From Canna indica (lineage: Eukaryota; Streptophyta; Magnoliopsida; Zingiberales; Cannaceae), in the NCBI GenBank assembly GCA_034359265.1, contig CP136890.1, positions 65,101,501 to 65,165,500 on the forward strand: DNA of 64,000 nt. The letters run 5' to 3'. This document shows positions 43,465 to 54,263 of the stretch, in pieces. The translations under genes were made by a program, and so were the position numbers. The notes under the pieces were generated by a model, which was given only the letters and a program-made list of their open reading frames with translations, searched no databases and was not told the origin of the DNA. Within the stretch, counting starts at the first letter, position 1, and each line of letters begins with the position of its first letter.

Positions 43465-46322
43465 GATTTGGATGCTCTTTTTACTATTGAAATACATTAC
43501 GGTGGCCACTTTATTGATGGAGAGTATATGGAATATGTGGGGGGGACAATGCATAGTTTATGTAACTGTGATTTGGATAGATGGTCCCTATAAGAAATAA
43601 CATATGCTTTGAGGGAATTAGGATACAAAGGTTATGTAAACTTATACTTTTGTAGACCTGCTTACCCATTGGAGCTAGGGTTAGAGGAAGTGAAGAATGA
43701 TGCACATGCTGTAATTCTAGGGAGGACTGCTCTTAGTCTGGCTTCAAAGAAAATAAAGTTGTATGTAATAAGTGGTAATTGTGATGGGGTGAAGTTGACA
43801 GAAGTTGAAGATGAGGTTGAGAATGCTGCTGTGAATGAAGATGACCATGAGGGTGAGAATGTGGCTGATGAGGCTGATGTGGGTGAGAAGGAGGGTGAGA
43901 ATGTGGCTGATGTGGCTGAAAATGAGGTTGAGAATATTGCTGTGAATGAAGATGACAATGAGAGTGAGAATTTGGCTGATGTGACTGAAAATGAGGCTGA
44001 TGTGTGTGAGAAGGAGGGTGAGAATGTGGCTGAAAGTGAGGCTGATGTGGATGATGATTTAGAAGATATAAATATTGATGATTCTGAGGATAATGATCAC
44101 TCTGGGGACTACATTGATGCTATTGTCAATGAAGTTTCCCCATTTGCTACAAGAAGTAAGGCACCAAGGCCCCAACCGAGCACAAGCACAGGTGCTAGAA
44201 CAACATTAGAACCAAATATTGCTGAGGATGAATATCTGGAGTCAGAGCAAGAATCTGAGCAGTTGTATTCTGATGATGATAGTGAGAATGAGGGGAGAAG
44301 GCAGGGTTGCAAATACAACCCAATAGATATGGGACCCAATTTCAAGTTCAAGCTGGGTAAGCAATTTTCAACAACTGAGCGGTTTAAGGATGCAATCAAA
44401 GAGTATTCAGGGTTGCATGATTACGGAATAAGATATAAGAAGAATGTCAAGTTGAGGTATAGAGTTGTTTGCAAAGAAGGATGTAGTTGGCTGTGTTTGT
44501 GTAGTAGGATTGGTAGGAATGGTGTTTACCAAATTAACACCTTAAATGACAAGCACACTTGTTCAAGAGTCCATAACAGTAAGATATTGAATAGGAAGTG
44601 GGTTGCTCAGAAGATACAAAAGGCAATGACCATAAACAAGGATTTGAAATTGAGGGGAGTAGTTGAGGAAGTAAGGCAAAACTATTTTGTTGATATCACT
44701 CTTTCTAAGGTTGTAAGGGCTAGAAAAATTGCTAAGCAGAAGATTGAGGGTGATGTAAGCAAGCAATATGAGAAGTTGTATGAGTTTTGTTCTGAGATAA
44801 GAAGGACTAATCCTGGAAGTACAACAATCATAAAGACAGAACCTACAACCTCAAATGCAGGGCAAAGACACTTTCAAAGGATATACATTTGCTTGAAACC
44901 AGTTGTAACAAGTTTCTTAACTTCATGTAGACCTATACTTGGTCTAGATGGTTGTCTTTTGAAGGGGACATATGGTGCAATACTGTTAGTGGCAGTTGGG
45001 AGAGATCCTAATTATCAATACTTTCATCTGGCTGTAGCTATGGTAGAAAGTGAAAACAAGGAATCATGGTCTTGGTTTGTGGAGCTTCTATTGTCTGATT
45101 TAGGGAGAGATGGAGGATGGATAATTATTTCAGATATGCAATAGGTAATGGTGACTTTAGTCCCTCAACTATTTATTATTGTCACTTTATGTATCAACTA
45201 AACTATTTGTTATCACTTTTGTCCCTCCCTGCAGGGTCTGGTACCAACATTAGAAGCCTATCCTTGTATTGAACATAGATATTGCTTGAGGCATATCTAT
45301 TCAAATCTGAAGAAATATTATGGAGGGACTACAGTACTAAGAGACGCAATTATGGCAGCAGCTAAGGCTACTTATGTGGCTGAATGGCAAAGGAAAATGA
45401 AGGAGCTGTAACTGATTAATATGGATGCCCATAACTCGTTAATGCAACATGAACCAAAGAGATGGGCAAAATCTCATTTCAGTATATGGAGTAAGTGTGA
45501 CATTTTGATGAACAACATTTCAGAATCATTCAATGTCAGAATTTTGGAGGCCAGGGAGATGCCTGTCATTAGCTTAATGAACTGAATAAGAGAACATGAT
45601 GAGAAGATTTGCAAAGAGCAGAATTTTGTGTGAGAGATACAAAGGGAGTAGCAAGATTTGCCCAAGGCCAAGGAAAAGACGTGAAAAACATGTGATGGAA
45701 TCTGCCAAATGGAGAGCATCATGGGCAGGGGGATCAAAATATGAGGTGAGGAATTTTGATATGGTACAATTTACAGTTGATCTGGAAACTAGAGATTGTT
45801 CATGCAGGCTGTGGGATTTGTGTGGATTGCCATGTCCACATGCTGTGTGTGTTATCTATGCACACAATGGAGATCCTGAAGAATTTGTGGAGAATTGTTA
45901 TTCAATTGACACTTATGAGCATTGTTATGCGACTTCAATTAACCCTATAAATGGGGAGAACATGTGGGTTCCCGTCCTTGACATGCCCACCATAATTCCT
46001 CCCATTTATAAGGTACCAATTGGAAGACCAAAAAAACTTAGAAGAAGAGATGTGGATGAGCCAGCTTTGAAGAACAAATGGAAGAAGAGTTATAATCGAA
46101 GCTTAATAATTTGTGCAAATTGTGGAAACTATGGGCATAATAAAAGAACATGTAAGAATCAATGGTGTGAACCTAGGCCCAAAGCTTCAAAGCAGAAAAA
46201 ACTCAAGCTGGTGAATCTTCAACTCAAGCTTCACAAGCTGCTACTTCACAGCCTTCAACTCAAGCTTCACAAGCTGTTGATCATATTATTGCAGCTTCAC
46301 AACCTTCACAGTCACAACAAGT
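43465..46322 (+). pseudogene. MURA-type MULE transposase with SWIM finger and zinc knuckle
   Basis: The frame from about 43465 reads FTIEIHYGGHFIDGEYMEYV, the PB1-like N-terminal domain of MuDR transposases. A TAA at 43591 and a long acidic Glu/Asp/Asn-Val repeat (43800-44100) follow. Next come RFKDAIKEYSGLHDYGIRY (WRKY-like DNA-binding region with CKEGCSWLC), then the DDE core with LGLDGCLLKGTYGAILLVAV and a TAG at 45142-45144 just before a small intron (45145-45234). Exon 2 has GLVPTLEAYPCIEHRYCLRH and a TAA at 45409. After a frameshift near 45596 come the SWIM finger (CSCRLWDLCGLPCPHAVCVI) and the knuckle CANCGNYGHNKRTC. It would cut and re-insert the element. At least four lesions inactivate it. 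Confidence 0.88.
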
Positions 46323-46554
46323 GATACCCAAGAAGAAGGGTTGCGTAGCTAAGGTCAAGGTTCCATTTCATAAGTACACTCCCCAAAAAAAGAAGTGACA
46401 AACTCATGTGGTCCTACTGTAATGAATACTTTAAGTGGTATTTTTAATATTTTATGGTGGACAAATTCTGTTTTATACAGTCCCAATGAAGTGGTGGACC
46501 ATACTTTATGCTGCTTTCTATTTTATTGGTGGTCCAAAGTTATTAACTTGTCTG

Positions 46555-46800
46555 TTTAGTTGACAGTGCATGTGTTACTTGTTTCATAAACTTGATAGTG
46601 TTATTTACTTGCTTTCTATTTTGTTTAGTTGACAGTGCATGTGTTACTTGTTTCATAAACTTGACAGTGTTATATTTACTTGCTTTCTATTTTGTTTAGT
46701 TGACAGTGCATGTGTTACTTATTTCATAAACTTGACAGTCTTATGTTATTTGTTATTGTACTTGATAGTGTTATGTTACTTGCTATTGTACTTGACAGTG
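46555..46800. repeat. Short tandem repeat (about 70-bp unit, 3 copies plus partial copies)
   Basis: Units beginning TTGACAGTGCATGTGTTACT lie at about 46560, 46629 and 46700, with shortened units (CTTGACAGTGTTATG) to 46800. The array lies between the 3' ends of the two convergent MULE genes. A nearby ORF is only the repeat read through. Confidence 0.8.
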
Positions 46801-47052
46801 GTCTGTTGCTTTCTGTCTGATGATTGTCACTTTGGTCCCTCAACTATCCGAGGACATTCACTTTGGTCCCTCAAACAGACAAGTTGCAGAATCACACTTC
46901 ATTGCACTAAAGTTCAGATAGTCTACAATAAAATAGTTCGAAAAGGATAACTTCATTGAAGTAAAAGAGTTTATAGATAGTTCAAAAGGGCATCTTCATT
47001 ACAATAATCACTGTTCATGCCATTAACCTGAACCCACACAACCAACACCACT

Positions 47053-47498
47053 TCAATTCCTAGATACAATTATCACTACAATAAGGATTAAAAAAGCTGT
47101 CACTCCCCACGAAATCATCATCATCAATTTGTAAAGCCTCGTGGCAGCTGTCGCCCTTTGAAGCTCTTGGAAATGGTTTTGAGCCCATTGCGGCACCGGC
47201 TCATCAAGCCATTCGAAGAACTAACACAACCAACGCTCCTGAAAATGGTTTTGAGCCAATGCGGCACACAGATTAGTTTCAAGCTCCAAATTTACAGCAC
47301 CATAATTCCTTGGAAGGAGATACTTACCCGAAAATTAGGACACCTATAGAACTGCCGACCCTTATTAAGACCCTTCCGTGATGTGTAGGTCACAATTTGG
47401 CCTCCACAATCACAATATTGTTGGTGTCGAGCTCCATTACGCATTGCACTAGTGCTTCGTTGGGCGTTGTTACTAGTTGCATCGGGGATGATCGCCAT
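47053..47498 (-). CDS. GRF zinc-finger protein with C-terminal membrane segment, two exons, inside the MULE
   Basis: ATG at 47498 starts MAIIPDATSNN, then the GRF-type finger CDCGGQIVTYTSRKGLNKGR with QFYRCPNFR. A GTAAGTA donor follows (exon 1 47498-47328). Intron 47327-47239 ends TTTTCAG. Exon 2 (47238-47053) reads in phase ERWLC, one TAG codon, FFEWLDEPVPQWAQNHFQEL, and a hydrophobic segment SWGVTAFLILIVVIIV near the C-terminus. The total is about 118 codons, typical for small plant GRF proteins (finger, acidic Trp-rich part, membrane anchor). The function is unknown, though GRF fingers elsewhere bind nucleic acid. The single TAG in exon 2 probably truncates it, so it may be a recent pseudogene. 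It starts next to the right TIR and is convergent to the transposase. Confidence 0.7.
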
Positions 47499-47560
47499 TG
47501 CAGAGAAATCTAGCTTCGTTGGTGATTTAGGGTTTCTTCATTTATAAGCCATCTTCATTT

Positions 47561-47795
47561 GATAATTTATAATCAGACACATAGGCACCTTTTAATACAC
47601 ATAAGCAAAGTCAACAAAACCAAATGTCACGTCATCGCAACATTAGCCGCATAGGATTTTTTTTAACGGCAGGGTCACGACCAGGGACTAAAGTGACGTT
47701 TACAAATCTTTAGGGACCCAATTGACTCAAAAAAAAGTTGTGGGATCAATGTGAAAATATCGACAAATTTTAGGGACCATTTTAAACCTTTTCCC
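47561..47795. repeat. Right terminal inverted repeat of the MULE
   Basis: Reverse complement of 42859-43093 over the full 235 bp with scattered differences. It lies about 60 bp upstream of the GRF gene start and probably holds its promoter. Confidence 0.92.
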
Positions 47796-48404
47796 TTAAT
47801 TTATTTATGGTTGATGCATATTGGTCTATATGTGGTTGATGAATTTGTCCACTACACTCTTGATTGGGTGATTATATGCATGTACGCATTGTCGGTAGGA
47901 TATGTATGATTTGATGTTGTGCTAGTTGACATGAGCTTATGATGATAGTTATGAGTTGCATACATAATTATACATGTATATAGTGATTGTTAGATACATA
48001 AGTGTTTATCTAAGGATGACATTGCATTGGTTGGTACGAGCATATAATGTTGGTAGTGGTATGCACATAGTTGAATACCATGTCATCATGGCATCATGGA
48101 TGGTCATCTTTCTCTCTTGACATATTGTGATATCCTACTCAGCTTTCCGCTGATGTTTGTTATTTTTGCCTCAGATTTGCAGGTTCAAGTGGTAGCTGAG
48201 AAGGTCTAGTTAGATAGAGTAGAGGAGGTAGACCCTGACATTGATTTCCGTAGAAATGTATAAAGTTTCTTGAATAGTATTTTATTATTGTAATAGATAT
48301 ATTATTCTAATGCAAGTGGTTGAGGTTCATGTTGCAAGCTGTTCATGAAGGTTTTGGTGTGTTAGTTGATAGGTGGTTGCGCTTCTCCTAGGCGGGGCGT
48401 AACA

Positions 48405-49763
48405 ATATGCATGCCGATGTATAAATTCTTCTCCCCATTTTGACATCAATAAAAAACGGCCTAAGTTAAGCATTTCTAGGCTCCCCTTAAGTTACCCAAT
48501 GACAAGATTCAAACATATAAGTTATCAAGAACACTTTGAAATAATAAGCACAAAGATATCACAAGTATCAAGATATGTCAAGAGGGTTATAAACAATCAA
48601 CTATGAGATATCCGAAAGTCATTAACTCGATAAAGACTAAGTTTTCGATTTTTGATAAAGATGAATCCAATATAATATAAAATTGAATTCTCAATAAAAC
48701 TTTTGAAACTTTTTCAGTGGAAACTAGATTTTTTAAACAAAGTGTAGAAACAAGAATTTTTCAAAAAAATAATTTTTTATATTTTTCAATAAATCGCTGA
48801 AATTTCCAGATTTTTACTTTATCGATACTTATTTTTAAAGAAACTTTCAAGTTTTGTTCAAATTTAAGTGTGGCTAAGATATAATTATTCAAAGTATGTA
48901 TAATAAGTTTGAATCACTACAAAGACTCCCAAGGATTACTCAAATGACTTGGTACAATTTTGATCAAGAATCAACATGATATATCAAGAAATTGTCTACA
49001 AGTCATTTTCCTAAATACTCATGAATTTTCATATATACACAAATAGGTACTTTATCATGAGCAAGGTGTAAGAGTCTCTACATGCTTTATGAGGTATCAT
49101 ACTACATGGTGCAAAGGTGAAACTACTACCTTATAGAATTTTCAAGTATATAGCATGTGTCCTCTAAAAACTTTTGCCTCCTAATCAATACTCAACTTTC
49201 AAGTAATTGAGTCATAAATAGCACAATAGACATTTTTTTACTAAGCAAGTTCATAAACTAGATAGCAAAGGAAAGTCAAGTTTATTTCTCAAAAGTCAAA
49301 TTTTTCTAACTAGTGGGGATTCATTTTTCAAAATACAATAAAAAATAAAATCAAAATGAATCAACAAGATCTCAAGAAGTGAAAACATTTTTAAAACAAG
49401 ATCTCGAACCCTTCCTAATGTTAAATATCAACACGGCCATAATTAACCAAGGCTTGAAAATCAAAGGTTGCATAGACCCATTATAGGTCATAAATGGCCT
49501 CCAAGGAGACTGAAAGTAAAATGAAAACGTTGAAATTCAAACTTGATACCTCAAAGATGTTAATCAACGATAAGCACACGGAGAATCAAGTATCAAGTGA
49601 AGACTAAATAAAGCACATTCACAAGTCATCAAACTCTAACTCTAGTAGTAATGTAGGAAAGACTAGATTAGGAGTTGATACCGATCACATTAGTCACGAA
49701 GTTGCAATCAAGTTAATTTCTCTTTCTTTATTTTCCAAGCAACTTCAAGCCATCAATATGACT
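48405..49763 (-). other. Non-coding spacer of SIRE element C
   Basis: AT-rich sequence between the solo LTR insertion and gag. No open frame of note is seen on either strand. Minus-strand phrases near 48430-48470 (TTGATGTCAAAATGGGGAGA) mark it as SIRE internal DNA. The 1.5 kb of spacer stands where several kb of pol would be expected. Confidence 0.55.
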
Positions 49764-50660
49764 TCATTTAAGTGTAGTGTCTCCCCCTACATTCAAGCAT
49801 GAAAACTTTGGTACCCAAGAAACTTTTGGAACCCAAAATGATTTAGCATTGGGGTTCCTTTTCAAGACACAATCCCTAACCATATGTCCATACATGCCAC
49901 AACATAGACAATGACCCTTAAATCTAGTAGATGCATGAGAATGGACATGAATGTGTGGATGAGCATGGGAAGATACTTTAGAAAATTTTGCATGAGAGGC
50001 ATGGGCATACATATTTTTCATTTTATCATTTAATGAAAGCAACTCATTATTTAATGATAACATGCCAACATTCAAATTTTCAATTCATAAGCATAATGAG
50101 GGTTTTCTATTTTCAATGAGTCATTCAAATTTTGTAGATCTACATTTTTCTTTTCTAAGGACCTTTAAATCTTTTTTCTAATAATATTGAATTCTTCGTA
50201 CATATGCTCAATTTCATTTTCCAATTCTACATGAGTAAAAATATTTTCACCTATAGTAATAGTGGGTACCTCATTGTCCTTTGTCATGAAACAAAGGTTT
50301 GCATTTTCCTTTGAGCTTTCTTCCCCACTTGAAAGTGATGATGACTCGCTTTCATCCCAAGTGGACATTAGTGCTTTCTTCTTCATCCTTCTTCTTTTAT
50401 CTCTCATTGAGGATGATGGGGAGGTGAGCTTGGACTTAGGACAATCGCTCTCCAAGTGTCTGAGCTAGTTGTATTGGAAGCACATGTGTCTATCTTTGCC
50501 CTTCTTCTTCTTGAGAGGCTTTCCCATAAGTTTCATCAACATCCTTCCAAGGTGAATCATATCTTCTTGGTACTCGCATTCTTCATTCTACGATGATGAT
50601 GACGAGGCCCTATCACCATTTGATGCTTTTAAGGCAATGTTTTGCCTTTGGGGGCATCTT
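49764..50660 (-). pseudogene. gag: SIRE-type copia gag, C-terminal half
   Basis: Minus strand from 50660: EECEYQEDMIHLGRML and MGKPLKKKKGKDRHMCFQYN, then DCPKSKLTSPSSSMRDKRRR, KKKALMSTWDESESSSLSSG (acidic/Ser region) and ENANLCFMTKD, typical of SIRE/Maximus Gag. After a break near 50160, 50075-49764 gives a coiled coil (LSLNNELLSLNDKMKNMY), a His-rich stretch, a second knuckle CLCCGMYGHMVRDC and the KSFWVPKVSWVPK repeat. The first knuckle has lost residues (one Cys now Tyr, a stop at 50466). It is cut at its N-terminal side by the CACTA element at 50668. Confidence 0.78.
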
Positions 50661-50667
50661 CCTCCCT

Positions 50668-52437
50668 CACTACTAGAAATATGTTATTCAACAACAACCA
50701 TCAGCAATGGTCGCTCATGTCGTTGCAATTACTAATGGCTTTCTTACGGTCGCTCGGGCTGTTACAGATGCGATATATCTACAATGGCTTACTTAAGGCC
50801 GCTCCGATCGTTGCTACCAAGCGGATGGCGTGAACATGACACGCAAATGATATAACATATCAGCAACGGCATCCTTAACGCCGCGTCAGCCGTTGCTAAT
50901 GATAATTATCACATTAGCAACGGATTACTTACGGGCTCTCCATCCGTTGATCTTTAGTCGATGGCGTGCCCACGGCGCGAAAATAAAATACTTATTAGCA
51001 ACGGCTTTGCATAGGACGTGCGGCCGTTGCTGATGATATGTATTTATCAACAATGGCTTTGTAACGGATAAGTGAGTCATTGCTGATGAGTTTATTTAAC
51101 CCGACCTCATGCTCGACGCCCCCATTTCTTCCCTGCTACCCCAATCGATGTCGTCGTTTGCCTGCTACATGACGCCGACGACGCCTGCTACCCGCCGACG
51201 CCGCCTGTCGACGCCTCCGCCGCGCCCTATGCCTCCAGGTATTCTCAAAGCCTCATCTTCTTCTCCTTACTAGGGTCGGCCGAAACCCTAAATCTTAGGG
51301 TTTCGGTCGGCAGCCGGTCGCTGGAGCAATATCCAGTGTCCAATGTCAATCTAAATAATTAATTAATCTAATCTAGATTTAGGGTTTAAAAGAAAACAAA
51401 ATATTTAGGGTTTAATCATACTAAATGTAGATTAATGTTTGGATTATATTAATTTAGATTAGATTAATGTTTAGATTAATATTTAATATATTTTTAGGTT
51501 AAATATTTAATGTTTAGATTAAGTTTATAATGTTTAATGTTTAATGATAATATCTATTAATTAAATTTAGTTTAGATTAATTAGATTAATTTTATGATGT
51601 TTAATGTTTAATGATAACATCGTCCACTTTGGACTCGCGTCAGAATCGTTCACTTTGGACTCGTGCCGGAATCATCCACTGTGGAGTCAAACCGACATCG
51701 AAACATTTAGAAAATAATCATCCATCCGACGAGTTGATATGTTTCACGTACGCATCGACGAGTCGAATATGATTATATGATTTAGCAAAACCTTATATCC
51801 GTTCGGGGGTTGTATGTTCGTGTAAAAAAAGTAGATAATCTTTAATTTATACGACGTACAACCCTTGAATTGTCCCTAATTGGACAATTTGAGAACATAT
51901 TATTTGTATTGCACTTAGTTTTTTCTTTTAACCGTCAACTCATTCTTAAATTTGGGAACATATTATTTGGCTCGCTATACTTGGCCAGAGGAGCAGAGGC
52001 CATTCATTTATAATGCGTGGGAGGCCATTTCCCGGCAAAGGTACAACTACCAACTTGTGCAGGCCCAGGCACAGGCGATAGCTCGAGCTGGGGCTACAAC
52101 CATAGCGGAGACTCAAGATATATCCCCGATTGGATTACTCCAGATATTTGGGATCAGCTCGTGTCAATATGATCGACCGAGTGGTGGCAGGAGGTATCAC
52201 AGATATTGGAGGTGTTTGAGCGGACTCACCGTAGAGGACATGGGGCATGGGAGTACATCGACACCCGCACTGAAGTCATCATGGTAAGTATATTTATTTC
52301 AATTATGCATTATTTATTTATAATTTAAGTTTTAGGAAAAAATATGAAACAAAAACCAAACTCGTGTAGGAGACCTACACTCAGATGGTGACGCAGCGCG
52401 GGGGCATCCTCGAGGACTTTGACGTGGGAGTGTGGGT
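50668..52437 (+). mobile_element. CACTA element A, left part (related to CACTA element 1)
   Basis: It starts CACTACTAGAAATATG at 50668, after a CCT that may be one copy of the 3-bp target duplication. Subterminal repeats of AGCAACGGC/GCCGTTGC words follow to about 51085. Then come the same landmarks as in the CACTA element at 21352: CGTCCACTTTGGACTCGCG repeats (51619-51700), FTYAST, and the accessory ORF. The TNP2 transposase region is missing between about 51900 and 51960, so this is a deleted copy. It is interrupted at 52437 by CACTA element B. The right end is outside the window. Confidence 0.8.
51952..52437 (+). pseudogene. Transposase_24-like accessory ORF of CACTA element A, interrupted
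   Basis: Reading frames give WPEEQRPFIYNAWEAISRQR and YNYQLVQAQAQAIARAGATT, then (other frame) FERTHRRGHGAWEYIDTRTE. After an intron-like gap with a TGTAG acceptor come ETYTQMVTQRGGILEDFDVG and VWV, where element B is inserted. It matches the 25080-26000 region of CACTA element 1 in motif order. Confidence 0.6.
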
Positions 52438-54263
52438 CACTACAACAAATACAATCATTTACCGCAATTATTTTCATGGCTAACTATCCTATTATCGTGA
52501 CTTTTGTGTTTTAGTCACGCACAAATCGTCGTTACTAACTCGTGGGTATTGATGGCGTGACAACTGATCAATAGCCACAAACATTAGTGTTCATGGAAAT
52601 AATATATAGCACTTGCCACAAATGATATTGTTATTATTTGTCATATATGAATATGGATAATACCACATTTCGTGGTAATTACCACATGTATAATTCAACA
52701 TTGAAAAGTTTTACGCACAAAAATATCGTGAATAGTACATTGTGCAACAAATACTACTTACAACACAATCGTGAATATTATTGATATATTTTCGTTGATA
52801 ATAATGTGTTCGTGGCTATTTATAACATAAATTAATAATATTTTAAGAGTAGCGACGAACATGTTCGTTACTATTGTATATTAGTTTTGTGAATAATAGT
52901 ATTGATCGTGGGAAATGTTAAGTTTATTCCTACAATAATATTGTCGCAATTGATGACACAGTATCAATGAACATTTCATTGTAATTAAGAATTTTGTTCT
53001 AAATAATAATAGAACATTTGTCACGATAATTTTGTCTATAATACTTGTATGTTTTTCCAACAAATTAAATCATGGTAAATGATAAAAGCATTAACAATCA
53101 CAATTCGTAGTTAATGGTGGATATTCTACCATCGCAACCACAATAAAACTAAAATATAATACTATTTCATATGTCATTTCTTAAAAACTCAAATAAAAAT
53201 ATAGTCTCGTAAGTAACAATTATCGATTCCTGGTCAAGAAGAAAATATCAAAAGAGCTTGATTAACAAAATATTCTGAGCACCATAAGAGTTGTTAAAAG
53301 TTCTAGGAAATAGTTCATATGTCTAAAACAAGTTTCACATCAACAAAAAATTCTAACATGTCATCTTTCGTCATTAACTTTTCTTGCACCTATCTCACCA
53401 AAATGATCAAGTACAAAGGACCTGCAATATTACATGTTAACATTTAAGTAAACAAATCAAATGAGTATTCCTATCATAATATGATATAATATTATAGTAT
53501 AAAATATAGAAATTTATATATTACTTCAATCTTAAAGTTTATAGTAGAAACTTATAGTTATATACATGAGCTACCTAACGTGATTGGAAGAAAGCTTCGA
53601 GCATAATTCCAACCATAAGAACTTCAAGCATAGTTCCAACCTTGTAACTTATGGAGGCTCTCATCTCAGAGAAAACTTTCATAGCTACTGCCCGTATGAG
53701 GTCCACTTGATGCTCTAATTCTTGAACTCAAAGGTAAATGGTCATCAAATTTGGAGACTAAAGCAGTTGTTTTTTTCTATGCAAATCTCACATCTAGATG
53801 ATTGCAAAGGCACTGTTTCATGATAATTATACTTTAAAAGTGAGATTAGTTTACAAACGCTTACAAACGTGAATTAATTTTCAAATTGTACAACCTATGT
53901 AGTCTACCTAGTAGTGATATCTGCATCTATGCCAACCTAAATGTTAAATATTTTTATCCAAGTCATATTGCTCTTGAGAAAAGGAATCTAACTGTTATAG
54001 CATTGGAAGGTAGAAAGAAGAAACACCATGATTCCCACATTACCCTAAAATTAGTACATGCTACATGAAAAACAAAGCTAAAATGTTTTGATGATTGCAA
54101 GGAGATCTAGGAACTATAAAGCTTCTTAACTTACTTATTACATCTAGGAATTTTAAGCCTTACATATTCCAAATGCATTGAATAAATCCTCACAAATCTT
54201 CAAAAATAATATCCCATATACTGATTACAAAAAACTAAAGAGTCAAGACGAGATATCAACAAT
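52438..54263. mobile_element. CACTA element B, left part only
   Basis: It starts CACTACAACAAATACAATC at 52438, inside the accessory ORF of element A. Subterminal repeats of TCGTG/CACGA-containing words (for example TCGTGGTAA, ATCGTGAATA) cover 52480-53110. The rest to 54263 is AT-rich with no supported gene. It is interrupted at 54264 by element C. The right end is outside the window. Confidence 0.6.

Larger units (their letters stand above)
42859..47795. mobile_element. Mutator-like element (MuDR-type, two genes), TSD TTAATTTAT
   Basis: It has 235-bp terminal inverted repeats (42859-43093 and 47561-47795) starting GTGAAAAGG / GGGAAAAGG. The inner ends are GTGTCTGATTATAAATTATC and its complement. 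A perfect 9-bp target duplication TTAATTTAT flanks them (42850-42858, 47796-47804). A MURA-type transposase gene runs from the left end, and a GRF zinc-finger gene runs from the right end toward it. The two genes are convergent, the layout of maize MuDR with mudrA and mudrB. Confidence 0.93.
41795..48404 (+). mobile_element. Solo gypsy-type LTR (about 1.66 kb net), TSD ATATG, with a MULE inside
   Basis: It begins TGTTACACCCCG and ends GGCGGGGCGTAACA. ATATG flanks both sides (41790-41794 and 48405-48409). The ends are those of Tekay-type gypsy LTRs, and no internal domain is present. A 4937-bp Mutator-like element plus its 9-bp duplication accounts for 42859-47804, leaving 1664 bp of LTR (41795-42858 and 47805-48404). 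Block 42180-42590 is GC-rich and has no convincing ORF. Confidence 0.9.
40517..50667 (-). mobile_element. SIRE/Maximus-type copia element C: 3' LTR, spacer and gag, without pol
   Basis: It is read on the minus strand. Gag (50660-49764) is followed by a non-coding spacer (49763-48405 joined to 41794-41669), a polypurine-like AAAAAGCGGGAGA (41655-41667) and the 3' LTR (41653-40517). The spacer has phrases such as TTGATGTCAAAATGGGGAGA that normally occur near the pol/3' end of SIRE elements. No protease, integrase, RT or RNase H is found. The 5' LTR must lie right of the window or be lost. A solo LTR with a MULE (41795-48404) and a CACTA element (50668) are inserted in it. Confidence 0.75.

Noticed and set aside
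43800..44100. Acidic Glu-Asn-Val repeat in the MULE transposase as a separate tandem repeat gene
   Set aside because: It is in frame with the transposase on both sides, and acidic linkers are common in this family.
46639..46950. Leu/Cys-rich 103-codon ORF in the MULE
   Set aside because: It is the about 70-bp tandem repeat read as protein.
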